Shown one piece after another: positions 19,401 to 28,801 of a DNA stretch of 64,000 bases. Below the pieces are notes generated by a model. The model ran no database searches, was not told the DNA's origin, and worked only from the letters and a program-made list of their open reading frames with translations. The first letter of the stretch is position 1, and each line of letters begins with the position of its first letter. The position numbers were made by a program, and so were the translations under genes. Source of the DNA: Clostridiales bacterium (GTDB lineage: Bacteria > Bacillota > Clostridia > Lachnospirales > Lachnospiraceae); NCBI GenBank assembly GCA_018366495.1, contig JAGZHZ010000014.1, forward strand, positions 6,122 to 70,121, written 5' to 3'.

Positions 19401-20375
19401 TTAGATGGATAATGCTTTGCTTACTCTGTACCAGTATTCTGGAATGCTCTTCTGCATAGCAAGTGCTTCATCAATATCGAAATCCTGGAAATCTCCATGG
19501 CGATATCCGACAACACGGTTTGTCTTTCCTGCGCATAACAGATCTACTGCATAGGAACCCATCATGGAAGCATATACTCTGTCTTTACATGTCGGGCTTC
19601 CTCCTCTTTGCATATGTCCCAGAATTGTCGCTCTTGTCTCCACACCTGTAGCAGCTTCCAGACGGCGTGCCATACTTGTGGAATGTCCGATTCCCTCGGC
19701 ATTGATGATAATATGATGTTTTTTACCGCGTTTTCTCGTAGCAATAATGTTGCTGATCAGTTTCTGCTCATCATAGTCATATTTTTCAGGGAGCAGAATA
19801 TCTTCGGCGCCATTTGCGATACCGCACCATAAAGCGATATATCCTGCATTTCTTCCCATAACCTCAATAATACTGCAGCGTTCATGAGATGTAGATGTGT
19901 CGCGCACTTTGTCGATTGCTTCCATTGCTGTATTTACAGCTGTATCGAATCCAATCGTATATTCTGTACATGCGATGTCCAGATCAATCGTTCCAGGTAC
20001 ACCAACCGTATTAATACCTAAATTTGCAAGCTTCTGTGCTCCGGCAAAAGATCCGTCGCCTCCGATAACAACCAGACCATCAATTCCATGTTTTTTGCAG
20101 ACTTCTGCGCCGCGTCTCTGTCCTTCCTCTGTGCGGAATTCAGAGCAGCGTGCTGTATAAAGAACAGTACCGCCTTTTGAGATTGTATCAGATACGTCTC
20201 TTGCTGTTAAATCTCTGATTTCCTCATTTAAAAGACCGTTATATCCTTTATAGATTCCTTTTACTTTTTTTCCTTCACTGAGTGCTTTTCTGACAACTGC
20301 ACGGATTGCGGCATTCATTCCTGGGGCATCTCCGCCGCTCGTCAAAACTCCTATGGTATTAATTTCCTTTGACAT
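19401..20375 (-). CDS. pfkA: ATP-dependent 6-phosphofructokinase
   Basis: A 324-residue phosphofructokinase that commits fructose 6-phosphate to glycolysis. Visible motifs are the nucleotide loop TSGGDAPGMNAAIR near the N-terminus, GGDGSFAGA (the Gly after GGD marks ATP rather than pyrophosphate use), VPGTIDLDI with the catalytic Asp, and the substrate loop EVMGRNAGYIAL. The usual TIDND triplet reads TIDLD; both Asp residues are kept. AGGAGGT lies seven bases before ATG 20375. It lies 63 bases downstream of dnaE, the usual Firmicutes order, and is probably cotranscribed with it. It should be a cytoplasmic tetramer under allosteric control. Confidence 0.96.
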   Translation of the reverse strand: MSKEINTIGVLTSGGDAPGMNAAIRAVVRKALSEGKKVKGIYKGYNGLLNEEIRDLTARDVSDTISKGGTVLYTARCSEFRTEEGQRRGAEVCKKHGIDGLVVIGGDGSFAGAQKLANLGINTVGVPGTIDLDIACTEYTIGFDTAVNTAMEAIDKVRDTSTSHERCSIIEVMGRNAGYIALWCGIANGAEDILLPEKYDYDEQKLISNIIATRKRGKKHHIIINAEGIGHSTSMARRLEAATGVETRATILGHMQRGGSPTCKDRVYASMMGSYAVDLLCAGKTNRVVGYRHGDFQDFDIDEALAMQKSIPEYWYRVSKALSI

Positions 20376-20438
20376 GTCATTACCTCCTGTTTTTATAGGT
20401 CCCTATACCGATATCTTTACTCTATACTCCCTAACATT

Positions 20439-21670
20439 CTAATTCATTTTTCCGACATTTTCAATACTCTTTTCTACAACTTTTATATTCTCGCTTCCAA
20501 AAGCTTCCGCCAGTCTGCTTATCAGTGTCTCATCTGCATTTACCGACCATCCTTCCGGCAATCTTCGAATCGCCTTTGGATCTCGAATATAAATCACAAC
20601 CGGATCTTTTCCGTCAGAATCCTTCAGAAAACTGTACAACTTTGTCTCCATCTTATTAAAAGCATCCATATCTGAGAACTGAATCCATAATTCTTTTGGT
20701 GTCTTCTCAAATGCCCATATCTTTTCACAGATCAGTTTACTTGCCCGATCCTCCTCACTGGAAACTTTTCCCTGTACAAATACCTTTGTGTCCTCCTCAA
20801 TCAGATCGGCGTATTTTGCATAATCTCTCGGAAATACAACAACTTCTACATTTCCCACAAGATCTTCCAGAGTAAAAAATGCCATCGTCTTATTATTTTT
20901 TGTATATTTGATGGTCTTGGAGGCAATCAGTCCGCCTATAATCTCACGTTTTCCATCTATTACTTTTGAGTATCCTGTCTCTTCATCCAGCATAAAATCT
21001 GCTGTTACAGCTGAAATCCGACGTCTCCACTGCGCTTCATATTTTTCAAGCGGATGGCCGCTTACATAAATGCCCAGTACCTCTTTTTCAAAAGCAAGAA
21101 GTTCCTCTTTCTCATATTCCTCCACATCTGGAAGCTGAATTTCGTACTCTTTCTTCTCTTCCTCACCTGCAAAGTCAAACAGACTGAGCTGACCTGCAAT
21201 CATAGTCTTCTTTTCTTTGTTTATACTGTCCATTAACCGTTCATAAACCATAAGAAGCTGCTTTCTTTTTGCTCCAAGACTGTCGAACGCACCTGCTTTG
21301 ATCAGATTCTCTATTGCTCTTTTATTTACTTCCTTGTCAGAAACTCTGTCAATAAAGTCTTTCAGGGAAGTGAAGCTTCCATTTTTTCTCCGCTCTTCTA
21401 CAATCTTATCAATCACTGTTCCGCCGACACTTTTGATTGCCGACAGACCATAGCGAATTGCTTTTCCATCTACGGAGAACGTTCTGCCTCCCTTATTGAT
21501 ATCAGGTGGCAGAATGGTAATTCCCATCTGACGGCATGTCAGGATATATTCTGCAACTTTTCCTGGATTTTCAATTACAGACGTCATAAGCGCAGCCATA
21601 TATTCCACTGGATAATAATATTTCAACCATGCAGTCTGATAAGAGACAACCGCATATGCGGCAGCATGCG
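20439..21670 (-). CDS. dnaE: dnaE exon 3
   Basis: The C-terminal 410 codons, starting inside the Ser of NKSHAAAYAVVSYQTAW. It contains the helix-hairpin-helix segment (NLIKAGAFDSLGAKRKQ) and the OB fold, ending ENVGKMN. Confidence 0.92.
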
Positions 21671-24600
21671 ATAGTGATAGGTAAGTCTTCCGTTTCTTTG
21701 TGTTTCCGACTTTTCCCCCACTCCACACCGTACATGCACCTTTCAGCGCATACGGCGTTCCATCGATTTTAAAATTAAATCAATATGACTATATTGCGTT
21801 AGATACATATTGGTTATAGTATTCAGAGTGTCTTAGATCATCTACAACATTCATTTTTCCATCATTTCTTGCAGGCACAAGGCATCACCTCTTTCTTTTA
21901 CAGATTGAGTGACTTTTTGGTCGTACTCGAAATCCTTGTTGTAGATTCGTTATTCCTATTATTTTAAAACCGACTTGTGCCCATTCCTCCACTCTCATTA
22001 CAAGAGCTTCATAGGTTCGAACACTGCTTTTCAGCATTGATTCGGTTGCTTATTATTCTTCGTCAACCTATTCCTTTATAGGAACCCAATACCTTTCCTC
22101 GTACCGATAATTCTATCTTTACATTTATACCCTTAGGTGCCTAGCTCTGCTCCTGTTGGCTTGATAAGACCCGCCGACTCTAACTTGTCTTCGTCTTATA
22201 TGGTTTTTCATAACAAATATTCTTACCAGACCACACCAACGATGCGTTAGCATCCCTATGAGTTTCCCCATAGGCTTCATATAGTTGCTTAAATTCGCTG
22301 GTTCGTCAGTTGTGTAAATGCCACAACATTCTCTCCATAGGTATTTTATAGACTCCCGACATATCATTAACCATGCCTTTCATAATCGCTTCACACAGGT
22401 GGGCTCTAACCTCTTTTGTGCCAATGTTACTATCGGTTATTACTGAGTTTAGGCTAACTTCTGCCGACTTCACCGAACTTCTGACCACTAATGTTTCCAT
22501 TTATGCAGCCAGTCGGAGTATTAGAGGTGATGTTTCAAGGCGTTACTCTATCATTCCATCACTCGAATTATCAGTTCTCCTCCCGTTTAAGAGTGCTGCC
22601 TCTTTGTTTATTTAAAGGTAGAACGAGTCGAACATTTATTAAACGCATATCTTGCAAAATCTGTCATTTCATCAAAAATTTTGTTTGCTGTCTCTTCTGG
22701 AATTCCATTGCTGATACATCCCGGAACTCCTTCTTCCGGATTTCCATATACAAAATTCTGACGTTCCTTTGCCATGACTTCTGCTTTTTTCTTTGACATT
22801 GCTCTACGCACAAGATCGCTTCTTCCAAGTGTATAGCCTGCAAGATCACGGACAATTCTCATTACTTGTTATAGCGATAGGTAAGCCTTTGATATTATCT
22901 CCAGCTTTTCCCCCACTCCACACCGTGCATGCGAGTTTCCCCGCACACGGCGTTCCATCGCTGCAATTCCTGTTCATTCTATTCAAATAACCTAAAAAGA
23001 TTATAAATCTATTCTTACAAGTTATCCATTAGATCATGAAATTCCGAGCCCTTTATGCTTTCATTATAAAATTCATCGAAGATGCTCTGCATATCATAAT
23101 ATTCGTTATGTCTCAAACTATCAATGCATTTTGTCTTTTTAGGCATAGGGTTCTCACTTCCTTTCTTTTGGATTGAAAGTGAGCCTTTTTAGTCATGCAC
23201 GAAATCCCTATTTAAATTTGAATGAATAAATTAAGGTTAATTAACTTAGTTTTAATAATTGCAGCGACTTGTGGCCATTCCTCCATTCCCATTACAGAAA
23301 CTTCACAGGTTCGACCACTACTTTTCAGCACTGGTTTGGTTGCTTATTATTCTTCGTCAACCTATAATTCTTTCGAATCACCCAATACCTTTCCTCGTTC
23401 CACAACTTCTATCTGTACATATTTCGTTAGGTGCTCAATATAGACCTGTTAGCTTGAATATGCCCGCCATTCGAAAATTTCGCATATTATGGTATTTCAT
23501 AACCAAGATTCTTACTTTACCACACTAACACCGTTACAAGCGGCCCTGTATGTTTCCATACAGTCATATCTAGATCCTTTAAATTCTCGAGTTTGTCAGT
23601 CGTTATGACATACTCACCATAGAAACTTTATAGACTTCCGACATATCACAAACCATATCTCATACTTTAATCTTTCATGGCAGGTGGATTCCAGCCACTT
23701 TTGTACCAACCTTACTTGATTATTTCTTTAACTTAGGTGTGCTTCTGCCGACTTTACCGAGCTTCTAACATATCAGCTTTCGCTTTTATATGCTAGTCGG
23801 AGTATTAAAGAGTATGTTTCAGAGCGTTACCTCTTCATTCCATACTTCGAAGTTGTAGTTCTCCATTTTTCATTTCAATGCTTTGGCATTTAATCTGAAC
23901 AACGTGCCTAGTCTTTGTTGATTTAAACTAGGAACGAGTCGCACCTTGATAGACAATACATCCGTATGTCGCTTCTAAAATAGGCTCCAGCTTCTCACAG
24001 TCGTATTTTATACTCTCCGGATGATTTTTTCCCTGAATATATTGTGGAATAAATTCCATCGGACCTGGTCGATAAAGAGAAATTCCTGCAATGATATCCT
24101 CCAGACTCTGCGGTTTGAGTTCCTTCATGAACCCCTTCATGCCGCCGCTCTCCAACTGGAAAATCCCTTCTGTCTTTCCGCTTCCGATCAGAGCCAGCAC
24201 TTCACGATCATTATAATCAATATGATCGATATCAATCGTCTTTCCAGAGCTTTTCTCTGCCAGTTCTACTGCCTTTTGAATTACTGTCAATGTCCGCAGT
24301 CCCAAAAAATCCATTTTAAGAAGCCCTAACTCTTCCAGTGTTGTCATCGTAAATTGGGTTGTGATAGACCCGTCAGATGCTCTTGAAAGCGGAACATACT
24401 CATCCACATTTTTCTGGCTGATCACGACGCCTGCCGCGTGCATGGATGTATGGCGCGGTAATCCTTCCAGACGTTTTGCCATATCAATCAGCTTTTTCAC
24501 TTGACTGTCTTCTTCGTACGCTTTTCGCAGTTCCATACTCTTTTTCAAAGCCTTGTCAATGGTGATATTCAGCTCATTCGGTATCATCTTTGCAATATTG

Positions 24601-25955
24601 TCCACCATCGCATACGGCAGATCCATCACACGTCCGACATCCCGAATGACACCGCGCGCAGCCAGCGTACCAAATGTCACGATCTGCACCACTCTGTCTT
24701 TGCCATATTTTTCTACCACATAGTCGATTACTTCCTGTCTTCTCTCAAAGCAAAAGTCGATATCAATATCTGGCATGGAGACACGTTCCGGATTTAAAAA
24801 TCGTTCAAACAGAAGATCATATTTCATCGGGTCCAGTTTTGTGATATCCAACGTGTAGGAAACCACGCTTCCAGCTGCGGAACCTCGTCCCGGACCTACT
24901 ATAATTCCATTTTCTCTTGCATAGTGAATGAAATCCCATACAATCAGGAAATAGTCGATATATCCCATCTCTTTGATGACGCCCAGTTCATATTCCAGGC
25001 GTTGAACTAACTCAGGCGTCGGATTTTCATATTTTCTTTCTAATCCTTCTCTGCACAGTTTATTCAGATATTCCCATGACGTATATCCATCAGGAACATC
25101 AAATTTCGGCAGTTTTGTCACTCCAAATTCTATTTCTACATGGCATCTTTCAGCAATCTTATTTGTATTTTCCAATGCTTCCAGAGCATATGGAAATAAT
25201 TGTGCCATCTCCTCATATGACTTGACATAATACTGACCGCCCTCATATCGCATTCTGTTTTCGTCTGCCAGTTTTTTGCCTGTCTGGAGGCACAGCAGAA
25301 TATCATGAGGTTCAGCATCTTCTGCATATGTGTAATGCACGTCATTTGTCGCTACAAGCGGAATGCCTGTATCCTGACTCAGTCTCAGCTGCTGCTGATT
25401 AACTGTCTTCTGGGTCGGTATGCCATGATCTTGAATCTCCAAAAAGAAATTTCCCTTTCCAAAAATTTCTTCATATTCAAGAGCAGATTTTTTCGCTTCC
25501 TCATACATTCCTCTTGTCAGATATTTCTGCACCTCTCCTGCAAGACAAGCGCTCAGAGCGATAATGCCTTCGTGATACTTGCGTAAAATTTCTTTATCGA
25601 CACGCGGTTTGTAATAAAATCCTTCCACAAATCCTTTTGACACAATCTTCATCAAGTTCTGATAACCTGTATTATTTTCAGCCAGAAGTACAAGATGATA
25701 ATATCGGTCATCTCCTCCTGCCTCCCTGTCAAATCTGGAATTTGGCGCCACATATACTTCACATCCCAAAATAGGATTAATTCCAGCTGCTTTTGCCTCT
25801 TTATAAAAATCAATTACGCCAAACATCACACCGTGATCTGTGATCGCGGCGCTGTCCATCCCCAGTTCCTTGACACGGGCAACATATTCTTTTATCTTGT
25901 TTGATCCATCTAAAAGACTATACTCCGTGTGCGTGTGTAAATGAGTAAAATTCAT
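20439..25955 (-). CDS. dnaE: DNA polymerase III alpha subunit (DnaE), three exons split by two group II introns
   Basis: Joining 23945-25955, 22634-22870 and 20439-21670 gives an uninterrupted 1159-residue DnaE, the normal family length. At the first joint CAAG plus AACAAGTAATG gives Y-Q-E-Q-V-M; at the second AATAAAT plus CGCATGCT gives F-N-K-S-H-A, both conserved in the family. The product has an N-terminal PHP domain (FTHLHTHTEYSLLDG), the palm with catalytic aspartates in MPDIDIDF, a helix-hairpin-helix region and an OB fold (IIGGLIASKTIKY). In low-GC Gram-positives DnaE extends primers, with PolC as main replicase. Start: ATG 25955 is preferred to GTG 25958 because the GGAG is then seven bases upstream. 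The separate fragments would be dead without splicing, so the gene is presumably functional only as spliced RNA. Confidence 0.92.
21671..22633 (-). mobile_element. group II intron 2 in dnaE (963 nt, maturase deleted)
   Basis: This intron starts GTTCGACTCGTTC and ends CACTAT. Blocks shared with intron 1 include GACTCGTTC, CTCCGACT, AAGTCGGCAGAAG, the domain V stem (ACGCCGTATGCGCTGAAAGG near 21721-21761) and GACTTACCTATCAC of domain VI. The 5' end has T in the third position where GUGYG has G. The internal reading frame is reduced to 29 codons. Self-splicing ability is inferred from structure and from the perfect frame restoration. Confidence 0.88.
21789..21878 (-). pseudogene. remnant of the intron 2 reverse transcriptase/maturase
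   Basis: A 29-codon frame from GTG 21878, with AAGAGGTGA at 21886-21894 as ribosome site. The product VPARNDGKMNVVDDLRHSEY ends YNQYVSNAI. The DLRHSEYY core matches the remnant in intron 1 and the start of Clostridial intron reverse transcriptases. The deletion point differs from that of intron 1, so the two introns lost their proteins independently or by different events. Confidence 0.65.
22634..22870 (-). CDS. dnaE: dnaE exon 2
   Basis: A 237-base exon that encodes the stretch from the last two bases of the codon for E in YQEQV through ARYAFNK. It includes VRDLAGYTLGRSDLVRRAMS and NGIPEETANKIFDEM, conserved in bacterial DnaE fingers. It has phase 1 boundaries on both sides, so its removal alone would keep frame but delete essential sequence. 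Confidence 0.9.
22871..23944 (-). mobile_element. group II intron 1 in dnaE (1074 nt, maturase deleted)
   Basis: The minus strand reads GTGCGACTCGTTCC at the 5' end, the group II GUGYG start, and ends CTATCGCTAT. Domain V at about 22916-22956 has ACGCCGTGTGCGGGGAAACT pairing with CGCATGCACGGTGT. A domain VI arm (GGCTTACCTATCGC) with an unpaired A follows. Domain IV, where a reverse transcriptase gene would sit, holds only a 43-codon remnant. The ends are placed so that the flanking exons rejoin in frame. It is similar throughout to intron 2, so both come from one family. Confidence 0.9.
23015..23146 (-). pseudogene. remnant of the intron 1 reverse transcriptase/maturase
   Basis: A 43-codon frame from ATG 23146 with AGGAAGTGAG ribosome site upstream. 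It reads MPKKTKCIDSLRHNEYYDMQ, then FDEFYNES and FHDLMDNL and stops. LRHxEYYDMQ and FxxLYxxS are the opening (RT-0 region) of many Clostridial group II intron reverse transcriptases. The finger-palm, maturase and endonuclease parts are all missing. It may be a translated vestige but cannot act as a maturase. Confidence 0.75.
23945..25955 (-). CDS. dnaE: dnaE exon 1
   Basis: This exon carries the PHP domain and polymerase palm: 670 codons plus the first base of codon 671. It ends at YGCIVYQ plus one base. Unspliced translation would add only GATRS from the intron before a stop. Confidence 0.92.
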
Positions 25956-26041
25956 CACTGCTCTCCTTTCTTATATTTTTTTACTTTCTGTTTTATTATT
26001 CATAAATCAACTGATCATGAAGAAAAAAACAGAGAAATTTT

Positions 26042-26065
26042 CCTGTTTCTAACAATAGAAACAAG
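26042..26065 (-). terminator. weak hairpin between the CPBP gene and dnaE
   Basis: CTTGTTTCT and AGAAACAGG can pair around a six-base loop on the minus strand. The T-rich part lies only 15 bases further on, so this is a weak terminator candidate for the CPBP gene. Confidence 0.3.
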
Positions 26066-26107
26066 AAGACTTCTCTCTATTTTTCTGCCATTTTTATCTT
26101 GGACTGA

Positions 26108-27043
26108 CTATACAATTCTTTCCATCAAAATCATAATTCCTACTGCAAAGACAACTCCTGCTGCAAATGCCGGAGTGACCATCTTTACTTTTTTTCCATC
26201 TTCTGATTGTCTCTTCAGGAAAATCTGCTTCATATGATCTTCCGATCCGCAATGATGAACAATCCACAAAAATACACTAAAGGCAAGAACACCCATAATA
26301 CAGGCAAACGTTGTATATCCCATCAGCATTTCTGTCAGATCTGCTCTTGTCACCTCCTGAAGAGCGGTCTCCCCCGCTGAATTGAACATCTGATTCTGAA
26401 ACCACAAAGCTGCTACACTTTGCGCATTGAATGTAAAATGAGCAATCATGGAAGAAAAAATGCTTCCTGTCGCTTCAACCAGCAGCGCAAGGATCACTCC
26501 AAGCACAATTGCATAAGAAAACTGATTAAAATTCAGGTGCATGAATCCAAAGACTGCACCGCTGATCACAGCCGCTTTCAAAATTCCACCAGATTTATAC
26601 AGCTGAAAATACACGCCCCGCACCATACACTCTTCTGACACAGCAGGTAAAACTGCCATCATCAACAAATTTAAGGCAAGTGTATTTCCTGTCATCTGCT
26701 GATCAATACCTGCCACCGCATTCTCCACAAACAGCATAGATACCAAGTTAATCCATGCCGTCACCGGAATCAGCAATATGGCAAATAAGATCACCATCAG
26801 CATCGTGGAAACAGAGATTTTGCGAAATGGAATCAGATGCAGTGGATTTGTTTTCGTGACAGCCAGACAGATTACAATCGGAATCCAGAACAACAGCTGA
26901 GAAACGATCAGATTCATCTCTCCTGAAAGCGATATCCCACTTCGCCCCATCCAAAAAGATACTGCCATCACAAAACATAGTGTTCCAAGGAACAGTCTGT
27001 TTGTATTTCTGACCGTTCTCTGTTCATTGCTTTGTTCTGTCAT
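26108..27043 (-). CDS. CPBP family intramembrane metalloprotease
   Basis: A 311-residue membrane protein with about eight hydrophobic segments. It has the CPBP (CAAX protease and bacteriocin-processing, formerly Abi) motifs: SEECMVRG (EExxxR, near residue 138), FGFMHLNFNQF (FxxxH, near 167) and HFTFN (HxxxN, near 204). These glutamates and histidines bind the catalytic metal within the membrane. Family members cleave prenylated or other membrane substrates; some confer bacteriocin self-immunity or anchor partner proteins. No bacteriocin gene is nearby. The start codon is one base after the upstream methyltransferase stop (TGATATG), so translation is probably coupled. The substrate is unknown. 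Confidence 0.88.
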   Translation of the reverse strand: MTEQSNEQRTVRNTNRLFLGTLCFVMAVSFWMGRSGISLSGEMNLIVSQLLFWIPIVICLAVTKTNPLHLIPFRKISVSTMLMVILFAILLIPVTAWINLVSMLFVENAVAGIDQQMTGNTLALNLLMMAVLPAVSEECMVRGVYFQLYKSGGILKAAVISGAVFGFMHLNFNQFSYAIVLGVILALLVEATGSIFSSMIAHFTFNAQSVAALWFQNQMFNSAGETALQEVTRADLTEMLMGYTTFACIMGVLAFSVFLWIVHHCGSEDHMKQIFLKRQSEDGKKVKMVTPAFAAGVVFAVGIMILMERIV

Positions 27044-27044
27044 A

Positions 27045-27638
27045 TCAATGCCTCTTTTCTTTTTTCTTCAAAAGAATATTAACCCATTTCTCATCTCTTC
27101 CGTCTCTTACATCATCACTGAGCCATGTTTCTAAAACTTCCATTTCTCTTTGTCTGCTCATCATCTCTTCCAGAGACTGAGGCGTATAATCATGAAAAAG
27201 ACGATGATTTCGATATTCTTCCCCTTCCCCGTATTTAAAAGAAGCATATAAAATGCCTTCCGGCTTCAATGCTCTGCATACTTTCTGCATGATCTGATCC
27301 ATCTCTTCTTCCGGCACATGGAGCAGAGAAGCACACGCCCATATGCCGTCAAATACTTCCTCAAAATCCATCTCATCAAATCTCATATTCAGGACTTCCT
27401 TGCCCATCGTAATCTCTGCAAGCTTACACATTTCAGCTGATCCATCCAGCAAAGTCACATAGCATCCAGCTTCCTCAAAAGCCTTTCCATCCCTTCCCGA
27501 ACCGCATCCAAGATCAAGCACATCTGCATTTTCTGGAAGCAGCTCTAAAAACTTGTTTCGGATTTCGCTCATATCGACATCTACCGTGTTCTCATAATAT
27601 ACGTTTGCATATCGCTCATAATAATCTATTGAATCCAA
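27045..27638 (-). CDS. class I SAM-dependent methyltransferase
   Basis: A 197-residue Rossmann-fold methyltransferase. Motif I is VLDLGCGSGRDG (about 41-52), followed by the acidic strand end TLLDGS and the motif IV region FDGIWACASLLHVPEEEM. The domain is the Methyltransf_11/25 type, which acts on small molecules or tRNA; the substrate cannot be inferred. It probably starts at TTG 27638, as GGAGAAGG lies nine bases upstream and no ATG fits. It is followed at once by the CPBP protease gene in a two-gene operon. Confidence 0.85.
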   Translation of the reverse strand: MDSIDYYERYANVYYENTVDVDMSEIRNKFLELLPENADVLDLGCGSGRDGKAFEEAGCYVTLLDGSAEMCKLAEITMGKEVLNMRFDEMDFEEVFDGIWACASLLHVPEEEMDQIMQKVCRALKPEGILYASFKYGEGEEYRNHRLFHDYTPQSLEEMMSRQREMEVLETWLSDDVRDGRDEKWVNILLKKKEKRH

Positions 27639-27739
27639 AATTTCCCTTCTCCTTTTTCTGTATGATTTTATGCTTTTTATTATATCAGAATTCCCTCATA
27701 AGGTAAAGCCAGAGGGACACCAAAAGAATTATAAAGTCA

Positions 27740-27787
27740 AAAAGACCATATCCGGCACACATTTTCTGTGTCGGATATGGTCTTTTT
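27740..27787. terminator. strong bidirectional hairpin terminator
   Basis: AAAGACCATATCCG-GCACAC pairs with GTGT-CGGATATGGTCTTT, about 18 bases, with T runs on both sides. It closes the HPr-like gene on the minus strand. Confidence 0.85.
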
Positions 27788-27852
27788 CTTCTTATGTCAG
27801 GCAGAGTATCCTTCTCTGCATCAATTCTGTTTCGTTTCAGAACAGCCAAAGC

Positions 27853-28095
27853 TTATTTTACATTGCTGTTCATCATAAAATCAATCAGTTTATCGATATC
27901 TTCTTTTTCATGTGCTACAATTTCCAGCTCTGGAATTTCACCATTGGAGAAGATATTTGCCATAGAAACATACTGAGAAAGTTTGGATTTCAGATTTAAT
28001 CTGTCTCCTTCTCCTGTAAGTAACTCTACCTTTCCTTTACAGCTGTCGATTACTTTGAAGAATTTATCAATGTCTGTGATGTTTTGTACCTTCAT
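27853..28095 (-). CDS. small HPr-like fold protein lacking the active histidine
   Basis: An 80-residue protein. The start is put at ATG 28095 because GGAG lies nine bases upstream; the longer frame begins at a TTG before the ribosome site. The middle part CKGKVELLTGEGDRLNLKSK and the end IVAHEKEDIDKLIDFMM resemble the second half of the phosphocarrier HPr (NLKS, Leu-rich helix, Asp helix). The N-terminal H(A/L)RPA site of true HPr is absent, so it should not be phosphorylated as HPr is. Such HPr-like proteins occur widely in Lachnospiraceae; their role is unknown. It stands alone, followed by a strong terminator. Confidence 0.65.
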   Translation of the reverse strand: MKVQNITDIDKFFKVIDSCKGKVELLTGEGDRLNLKSKLSQYVSMANIFSNGEIPELEIVAHEKEDIDKLIDFMMNSNVK

Positions 28096-28347
28096 ACAAA
28101 TCTCTCCTTTCAAAAATCCCTTCCTGTTACGCCCTAACTATAACCTAATTTTCCTTTAAAATCAACTATATTTTGGTAATTTCGGAATATTTCCATACTT
28201 TTTTTTACTTTCCCGAAAACTGCTGTGATTATTTCACCATTCAGAAACCCTTTTTTCCTTATCTGTAGTGAGTTTCTGCCTATATTTTACTGGCACAGCA
28301 GATAAAACAAACCGGCTTATATGGAATTTTTTTCCAAAAACAGACTT

Positions 28348-28722
28348 TTATTTCTCTGCGATCGCCTCGATCTCAATCAAAACATCTTTCGGCAGTCTTG
28401 CCACTTCAACGCAGGAGCGGGCCGGATATACGCCTGTAAAATATTTTGCATAAATCTCATTGATCTTTCCGAAATCATTCATCTCTTTGATAAACACGGT
28501 TGTCTTTACTACCTTTTCTGCACTGCTTCCAGCCTCTGTCAAAAGATTTACAAGATTTTTAATCGCCTGGTCTGCCTGTGCTTCCACGCCCTTTGGAATT
28601 TCACCTGTTGCTGGATTTACAGGAATCACTCCTGACGTAAAAATCATTCCATTGATCTCAATTGCCTGTGAGTATGGACCGATTGCTGCTGGAGCCTTAT
28701 CTGTGCTGATTGCTTTTTTCAT
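28348..28722 (-). CDS. ridA: RidA family enamine/imine deaminase
   Basis: A 124-residue Rid protein, which hydrolyses reactive enamines and imines, such as 2-aminoacrylate from serine or threonine dehydratases, to keto acids and ammonia. Signature sequences are the start AISTDKAPAAIGPYSQAI, FTSGVIPVNP and PARSCVEVARLPKDVLIEIE with the substrate carboxylate-binding Arg in ARS. Members act as trimers in the cytoplasm. GGAGG precedes ATG 28722. It appears monocistronic, with 235 bases free of genes downstream. Confidence 0.93.
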   Translation of the reverse strand: MKKAISTDKAPAAIGPYSQAIEINGMIFTSGVIPVNPATGEIPKGVEAQADQAIKNLVNLLTEAGSSAEKVVKTTVFIKEMNDFGKINEIYAKYFTGVYPARSCVEVARLPKDVLIEIEAIAEK

Positions 28723-28801
28723 TTTAGGTATCCTCCTGTCTTTTGTCTTATATCATGATATTTTTCCTTTAAAAATATCATTTTCTTTTAAAAAATTATT
28801 T

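Noticed and set aside
21728..22615. Several short frames of 60-101 codons between dnaE exons 2 and 3
   Set aside because: They lie within intron 2 and overlap conserved RNA structure; none but the 29-codon remnant resembles a protein.
20439..25955. dnaE as a simple pseudogene broken by insertions
   Set aside because: Both gaps have group II ends and restore frame exactly on removal; the exons show no other damage.
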